Origin: Aplidium turbinatum
Taxonomy: Eukaryota > Chordata > Ascidiacea > Aplousobranchia > Polyclinidae
Assembly: GCA_918807975.1 (NCBI GenBank)
Contig: OU964923.1
Location: 27,757,235-27,821,234, forward strand
DNA length: 64,000 bases
Direction: 5' to 3'
Under the pieces are notes generated by a model. That model had not been told where the DNA came from and ran no database searches. It was given only the letters and a program-made list of their open reading frames with translations. A program made the translations under genes and the position numbers. The stretch's first letter is position 1, and every line of letters starts with the position of its first letter. Shown in pieces: positions 20,554 to 29,500 of this stretch.

Positions 20554-23500
20554 ATGAGAATTGTCCAACTGAAGCTCGACCCGGAACAGATTTTCAATAC
20601 ACTGGAACTAGTGGGTAAGACTTGCCTTAGGCTTTTACCATTGTCTATCCTCGTTCTGCAGCATATGTAGCATATTGACCCTATACGCCGGCTATGCGCT
20701 GAATATGTTTAATCGCAAAAGTCGATCTGAGACAATAGCTTCCTGTTGCGCCATACTTCCCATGAATAATATAACGTAGGCTCACCAGTTTTTTTACACA
20801 GTAAAGATGAAGTTTGGTAATTTTCTTTGGGCTATAACAGTGTTTCTTCCATTTCAAAAAGATGATGTTCATTGTTCACCCCGCTTTCTAATTTTATCGC
20901 TATACGTTCTATCAACGCTCTTTTCCAGGGTTCACGATTCACAAGAATTCGTAGGTAGCGAGGAGCAGCAGTCCCGTAACCAAGCAATGTTTTTAGATTT
21001 GTGAGCAATTAGGATATTCGAGATCAAGTTTTGTCAAAAAGTTTCCGGTTTTGTGATTTCAAAACTAGATAAAGGGAGGGCTTAGATAAAGGGATAAAAC
21101 AGTGACAATATTTTTTTCAAACTGTTAGTTGTCTGTAGTTGTCTGCTATAACCTACTGCTATTTGCAACGCAAAGAAAGCCAACTTTCGACAAATAACTA
21201 TGTACCGGTAGTCCAAAAGTAAGAAAAGGCTTTACAAACTTTGCAGCTTGTTGAGCCTGATGACAGCTACTACGCCATGCAGATTTAAAGCTATGACATC
21301 GTGAAGTTTAATTGCCCAACCAGTTGTAGCACTTGCTCCAAATATAGATAAGCTTCTAATCCTTCCTGCAAGGTCACAAGCGTGGAAGCTATTGGATAGT
21401 ATGCAGTGAAGTTCGTAAGCAACCTATACAGCTCTACACAACAAGACTTTCTTCAGGAGTAGAAAAGTAAGTCAACTCAAAATAGTTAGATGCAAAAAGT
21501 TTAACAAGTTGAAAGCCTTTAAAATAGTAAAAGTTGCTTGAATAACTACTTTGTCAGCGACCCTAGGCCTAATCATTAAGTGAATTAAGTGATTTGTTTC
21601 ATTTTTATATTAAAATAACTCGGTTTCATTTTTTACGAGTGTTAAAACTCCGACTACGAAATAACGCAACAACTCAATCAGTGAAACATGTCTTATTGGG
21701 AAGATTTAATTTCGCCTTTGTAAACTCAACAATCGCAAGTTTAGCAAGCATTTTTAAACTAAGGCGCATTGGACCAGTCTTGTAAGAGAAGCTATAACTT
21801 TTTCCGCCCATTTTAGGGTTAAAACCAAAAATCGGTTGTTCAAATGTTCAATAAAATTGAAAAAACAATTGTTTGCTGTAGCTATACTTAAATACTTAAG
21901 TAAAATCCTGTGCTTAATGAGAAGATATTATCCCCTACGAAAACAGAAGATCTATGAGCAAAAAAAATATACAGAAAGTACAAATAACAGCAACTGTTAA
22001 CTTTTAACCAAAAACAAAGTGAAACAAACATAAGCAATCACAGCCTATGCGTTGATATTAATAACATGACAATATTTACTTTGTAGCAACACTCCGCAAT
22101 CCAAACAATTTGCAAAACAGCCGAGAGTATTAAATCTTCAGGCGTACTCAGCAAACTTAGAAAATTCACTACTAGAAAAGTTCTAATCAATATTTATTAT
22201 AGTATTGTACACTCGCACCTACAATATGGAATTATCAACTGGGGATGCGCACCCACAAAATACTTGAATAGAATTCAGGTTAGACAAAATAAGATAATTA
22301 AAATCGTTACAGGAGCATTTGAAATGAAAACTAAATTACTGCCACTCTATCAAGAAAATAAAATACTAACTGTTAATTCTACTTATAAACTAGAAATAAG
22401 CCAATTTATGTACAAATTTTATAATAATAAACTACCGGAAAACTTCAAAACTTTCTTTACACATGTATCATCTATTCATTCGTATAACACCCGACGTTGA
22501 AGTTCCAATTCACTTTATACTAAACTGGCAAATACCCAATTATTTTAAAAAAGTTTAAAATGCATGGGAATCAAGGTATGGGACAGTTTACCTCAAAATA
22601 TGAAAAAAAAACATGAACAAAGGCTTCAAATATTTCAGTAAAATGTGCAAAATACACTTCTTCAATAATCAAGAGCTATAAAAACGACATCCACTACCTG
22701 ACTATGTTAATTGTTATTATTGTTTGTAGCATTTGTATTTGTTTTGTTTTTTCTGTTCTTCCTTCCTTCTTCTTTTTTGTGTCAATTTGCAACAATATTA
22801 ACAACGCAATACTTTCTTTTGTGTAACTATTTGAATGAGAGAGTGCAGACTCGACGACCTTCTACGCCTTCAGGGCTACGGTCTTTCGCACTCTCTCATT
22901 GGATGCACACTGTCAGTTTTTGTTTTATGTATGTTTCGGCGTTTCGCATCCAAACAAAAATAAAATGACCATCCATCCAATAGAAACAGTTTTTGGCAAA
23001 ATTCATTTCGATAATAATTAATTTTAAGTAAAAGGCTGGTCTGTTGATCAAGTTTTTCTTGATGGAATCTATGTGAATAGGTAAATGGAATATTGAATAG
23101 GTCTCACAAAAGAGTTTTTCAGCTGTTTTACTTTTTTTTTTTTTTCAGCTCAACGACTTAACGTTTATTGTATGACAGCTGACTTAACAGGGTTTGATCA
23201 ATTACAATTGGAATTGAATGTAATTAATTACACATTTTGATGTAATTGTAATTGAGAGTTTTGTTTTTGTTGTTTTGGCCCAATTTACAACAAGGCTACA
23301 TTTGGTAATTTGTACTCATGATATCAGAAGCTATTTTTGTTGAGCCGCTATAGTTGTTTGGTTTGGTTTTTGGTTTTTGAATCTTTATCCTCGGACTGAC
23401 AAAGCCTTCATAGGTTATTCCTGGTACTTGTTCGCATACTTGTAGAGGCTCTTGACGCAGGGCCGGTTACCGAGATTGGCAGAGTGAAGTTTTCCGATTG

Positions 23501-26500
23501 TTGAAGTGTTGTTGCCGAGAAATTATTCCATTCACTAGGTGCCGCTGAATGGAGAGACTTCTACATTGCAACTTGATCTCAAATGCAATGTTACTTGTCT
23601 TTGGTGAAAATGAATTTGTAAAAAATCGTCAAAAAACGTAAATGTTGAAATATTTAATATTTGTAATCCAAACGGCTAATAAATTACATTTGGATGTAAG
23701 TGCAATTTTAATATTTCAAAACAATGCAATGACAAAGTAATTGAAAATTTTGATGGCGAAATTGTAATGTAATTGAACTGAAAAGTATATAATTGAGCCA
23801 ACTCTGAACAATATATTGATTTTTTCCACTTGTTTTAAACATCTTTTGTGGAATTACTAACCTGTTTTGCTTTTTTACAGCACCACGTCACCTTTTCGCA
23901 AACATAAACAATTCAACACAAGACAGTTTTTGCAGCTCGAGAATTTTGATTTAAAAAGAAAGAAAATGAAAGGTAGTCCCTTTATTTCGTCAGGTGAAGA
24001 TAATATACTTTCTAGAGTCTAGACACAAAAGTTTTACATGTTTCTAGTCATACACACTTTGATGTCCCAGTCCCAATACACATTTCGTAAATGATATAAA
24101 ATTATGAATACAGTACGGTAGGCCTATATACATTTTTCGGCAAATTCAGTTGAAGTACGAAAGTTGTTTTAAGTTTATTAAAAGAAAATGTAATTGTGGA
24201 AAAATAAAAACGACCAACTTCTCCTCAGCATGTGGCCGCATTTGATAGAGACGTTATACTGGTAAAAGTTTTAGTAGTTTGATTACTGAATAGCGCATTT
24301 AATTTTTACAGTACATATAGGCTTACTATTGTGTATAGTTTGTACCATAAATTGCTAAGGTAAGTTATTGTTTGAAAGTATGAATTTTCATTTCTTGGTA
24401 ACTTAGTTGTCTTTTTGTGCACAACTGAATCGTATGCTCGAATTATCCGCTGGTAGATTAGTGCAGCAGAGCTTGTGAACTGAAATTGCTCTGGTTGATA
24501 ACTTTCTGAGTTGTCAAAGAAACCATAATATTTTTTGCAAAGAAAATTCTGTTAAAATTCCAACTAATCGCATGCTACTTTAGCAAGTAATATTTTGGTA
24601 GGAATACACCCACAGACAATATGCTATAGAATGATTTATCAAATATTATTCAGAAAATAATAATTCATAAACAAATACCAAACAGACTTGGTGGCTGTTA
24701 GCTAATTTTTATGTCATGACTATTGTTTTGGTGGCCGCGCTTAACTATATTTATCGATGCTTATACCGCAATATTTTATCTTTTCATGCACGTCTTAAAC
24801 CATTAATGTTTTGCCACCTTTTTCTTTTGTTGGTTTTGTTACTGTATTTCTTTTTCACAATATCATTGCTTTTGCATTCTGACAAAGAAAAGTAAATTGA
24901 ATTGTATATTATCAACTTACTTAAACCACTTTGTAGGAAGTGCTTACTACTTCAAGAACTGGAGTCCTGAAGCAAGAGCTGCACAACGATCTGCTTTAGA
25001 GGAAAAAACATTGCAACAAAATGGTTTATGTCACTTAGGCTACAAATATACTAAATTACAATGCTTTTAAACCTGGGGTTACGAGCAGCTCCAAATGGGT
25101 TGCAAGCAGGGATGGAGGAACCATTTTAAAAGTAGGTGGGCCCAAAGGCGTAGCAGTCAAAGTTAATCAAACTTCTGGGGGGGCTTCGCCTCCCAGACCC
25201 CCCATAACATTGCTGCATACCTAATACTTGCAATCGCTTATACATTGTGTTTTCATGATTGCCTTTTGTGCCAACCAGCAAAAAATTTCCGTTTTTGGGC
25301 CCGATTTGGCCAAACAAATTACAAAATTGTTAAATTGCTCTACAGCGCTGTACAAAATATGGCGATTTACACACAAATAAAAAAGCAAAAATACACACAC
25401 AGTTAAAATACCAACCTGGGAGAAATAATCTGCAGCATTATACAGTAGGCCTACATGCAATCGTGCATGCACTGCATAATATGTAATGATATCATTGTTT
25501 TAACATTAGAGAGCAGTTAGATTGATTTATAGATTACTCCACCAATCACACGCAACCACGCCCACACGTGCTGCCCACCAATAGTGGGCTCAACAGAAAA
25601 GTTTGAAGATTAGATTTCATCATTGAGCTATCAAAGATAGCACAGGTAAACAAAAATTTTTTTTTTAAAAGTCACGGCATGTGAGAGTCATTTTAGGGTA
25701 TTTCGAAGCCCCTGATTCAGAAAATGCACTTGTTTTTTCGAATTGGCTCTAGTTTTGAGATAGCCTATCGCAAAAACATTTTTTGCAATTTTGAGCCCCT
25801 ATAGATTTAACGTCGTGTCGTTTATTACATAGACAAAACTGAAAGTAATCCCAGGCACATTTCTGAGTTGTAAAAACGCTATTTGGAACCAATCACGTTG
25901 ATTACAACCCAAACGAACGGCTATTTAACGTTTACTGGCCTAGTAACAATCAAAATAAGACGTGAAGCAAGCCTTAGGATACAAGATGTAGAATAAACAA
26001 CTTGTGCTTTGCCTTAATGTATTTGTTGAATTCAACAATATCAGACTTACTAACTAAGCTACTAAGTACAAACAAAATACATAAATTGTTTTGCTTAACA
26101 AACTAGACGAATAAGCAAAACAAAGCCATCGATGAACAAGCGCAATTCTTTATTATGGTAGGCTTACTATACTGAGCAACACCCATCAAGGTACGAAGGC
26201 CATTTATGTAATTACAGAATACAAAGTTATGTTCTTCAGTAAAGTAGCTGCTTGAAGTTTTATCCTTGTTACGGAGGAACGTAATCTTGGTTCCAAATTC
26301 AATTCCTGGTAGTTTCGAAAATTCAAAAAACTAAGTGCATTCTTGGAATCAGGGGCCCTGAAATACTCTAAAATGACTCTCACCTTTGGTCTCAACATTT
26401 TTTGCTGGCCTGTGTAATCAAACTAAGGTGTATTAAATGATTGAAGAGCTTTTTTTGGGAACTCTTTCTCTAATTTGCCGTTTTCGCTACCTTTTCAAAA

Positions 26501-29500
26501 AAACTTGGCTTTCAAAAGTGGGTGGGCCAGGCCCACCCAGAAAATAAAGTAGGTGGGCCCAGGCCCACGAGGCCCACGTGGTTCCTCCATCCCTGGTTGC
26601 AAGGAGGACTTCTGGAATTCATGACTAGAAAGTTGCTGAGGATTGTGGTATTCTTACAAACACAAACAAATAAGTTATGTGAAATTTGCACGACTTGGTA
26701 ACGCACGTAGAATCTCATTCGTGGATTGCTATCATTTGTTTGTCACGGACTTTCAGCAGCAGGCTATATGTCTCTACAAGTGCACAGGTAGAGACGTTTT
26801 AAGGACAATTTGGGCCTGGTGCCAATGAGTACCCCGCTCAAAATTTAAGATTTTTAGGAAAAGCGCACTACTTCCAAGGAAAATGCGGTGGTTCCTTTAA
26901 GTTTCCGGCCCATTGGAAAAGTTACGGCCCCTAAAATCCTCCAGGGTCCAGGTTCAAAAGTACCTCCTGGCAGAGATGTACGTAGCCTATACGCCTCAAA
27001 TTCTACGCCGCAAACTTGCGGCGTATAATTTTGTTTACGCTAACGCTTGCGGCCACATCTTTTTGGATAGTTTGCGCTTGAGGCTACGCCGTAAAGTTTT
27101 CGCGACTTTTTAGCGCATAGCGTCAACGCATACTTTTTAAAGTATTTTTTTCGCTACAACACGCCAATACCTACCAGCGCTGCAGTTAAAAGAATGTTTT
27201 CAATGGGCAAAGACATATTGGAATCAAGACACAGCAAAATGTCAGATGAACACTTTCAGATGCTTGTGTTTCTTCGTGGAAATTCAAAATAAAACTTGTT
27301 TGTTTCGAGTGGTTTATACCGTGTGAATGTTTGGCACCTAGCAAACAAAGTTAGTTTACGCCAGTGTATGCGCTAACGCTGCCAACGTTTTTTACAAGTT
27401 GGGTTGACGCATACGGCGTATGGTTTTTCGAACGTTTGCGTTTACGCTGACGGCATCAATATTTTTTGTATGCGCGTACATCACTGCCTCTTGGACTTCT
27501 TTGCTAAGGCTACTGTGCACAGTCATTGCCATTGAAAGTTGTTTATTTTCCCGATGAGTTTCATGGTCAGTTTCTTTATGATAACAATGATTCATCCGTG
27601 ACAGCGTGACAGTAGTCAAGACAGAGTTTGTTTTCACAACAAGTTTCCCAATCCTTAATGTAAATGAAAACAAAACAAAGAAAGAAAGAAAGAGACGACT
27701 TACCTTGTGCCCCTTTCAATACCATTCCACGTGTCCGTGAATTATCAAGAAAAATATAATCACAAGTGTCCCACTGACGCTAAATTCCACTAAATTTTTG
27801 TGCGTACATATTTTCTTCTCATTAAAACGATGGCCCTACAGTAGCCTACATGTTTTTTCGTTTTCTGGGGTCAGGTGACCAAGTGCCTCCCTAGATCCGC
27901 TACTGTTGGGACCCACTGTAACAAAAGCTTACATACGAATACGAGAAACTTTGTATAACAGTATTTGTAGTTTTTTTATTGTCAGATACTTTTCTTCTAT
28001 CATTTACTGTAAAACTAAATTCTGTAGCCTACTTCTCTGGTCACATCTAAAGCTTGCAAGTGTTGTAATTGCATATCCCATGCTTTTGCATACTTTCGTT
28101 TTTTTGCGGAGCTTGTAGGGAAACTCAAGATCATTTTAAAATCAATGTCAAATTAAAATGATTGTTGTTTCTTGTTGTGACGATTGAAAACGATTTTAAA
28201 CTTCCAGAAAAGTGGAAGGATTGGACGACGCTCAAGCAGACTGATCAAGAGCGCCATCCACCGGAAGAACAAAATCCAACAGCAGAGATTTTATCACTGT
28301 CTTGCAACTTTGGAGAAGCCCGTGAAATGCAAAGGAACAGAGCCGAAGAAATCGCTTCTGCATGTAGAAAAGGAAAGAAGAACAAAGCAGCAGTCATGTT
28401 TCAGGTTAGGCTACTTTTTTTTCAACCAACACAATGCCATACAGCTATTCATTTGCTTGTTCTTTCAGCAAGTATTTCACTGTCGGCAGCAGTGGCCGAG
28501 TGGTTAGCGCGTTGAGCTCGCAGTCGAGAGCCTGCATGTTCGACTCCAACCACCCGCACTTGCTGTTGTTTCTCTGGGCAAGAAACTTTACGATAATTGC
28601 CTCTACCCAGTGATCGATTTCGAGTAATGGCAAGGTTTTACGTCATAAGTAGAGTAGAATAGTATCAAATTTAAGTCATAAGTAGAGTAGACAACCGGAA
28701 ACAGACATTGCAGCGTGGGTCAGGTGTACGTCGGAAGGCGTACACCGATGCATAGCGCTCAAGTTCGCTTTCCTGCAATGCAGAATAAAGATATGACAAA
28801 CAAAAACAAACTAAAAGTTGATGCTAAAATGAGTATAGGTGACATAAGTTTGCTTACCTTAAAGGGGACCTGAAATGAAAAATGAAAATTTTTTTGTTGA
28901 TTCTTTGGTGTTTGAGTATTATCTTTTTCGAAAAATTTTTTTGATAAACGTTTTTGTTTGGCAAATATAACGAAAAGAAAATCAGCCACCGGATAGCGCT
29001 ATGTGCCGTATGACGTATTTGGTTGTTCACTCAGTTGGTAGCTTCATACATTAACACTGGAAGCGTTGCACAAGTCGTAATCTTTAAAGATGTCTGAAAT
29101 CAGAAAAAGATTTTTGTTTGAACCAAAAAGACAGCGCCTTGACAGAGATGACTGTGATTCGGATTCGAGCTCCGACAGCAGTCGGATGGAGAATTTGAAA
29201 TGGTGTAGGTGTGGAAATTGTGCCATCATGCCAACAATGATGGAAAATGAATGTTGCCAGGAGATTGACGCCGTGGTAGCCAAAACGGACATAGCCCGCC
29301 AATGCATAAACCAGGTCGGCAGCTTTGAAAAGATGTGCCTGGATACAGAAGTCTTAGAAGCAATTATGGCTGCACTAAAGGATGTGGTCGCGAGGATCTT
29401 CGAGATCCAATCTCAAACAGGTCAGTTTAGATAGTTGTAAAATATTATCCAAACTTAGCAGTTTTAGAACCCAAATGGTGAACTTTGCTCTTAAATATGT

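Noticed and set aside
28489-28560. Functional tRNA gene
   Set aside because: A and B boxes are present but no acceptor stem or plausible anticodon arm forms, and a SINE body follows.
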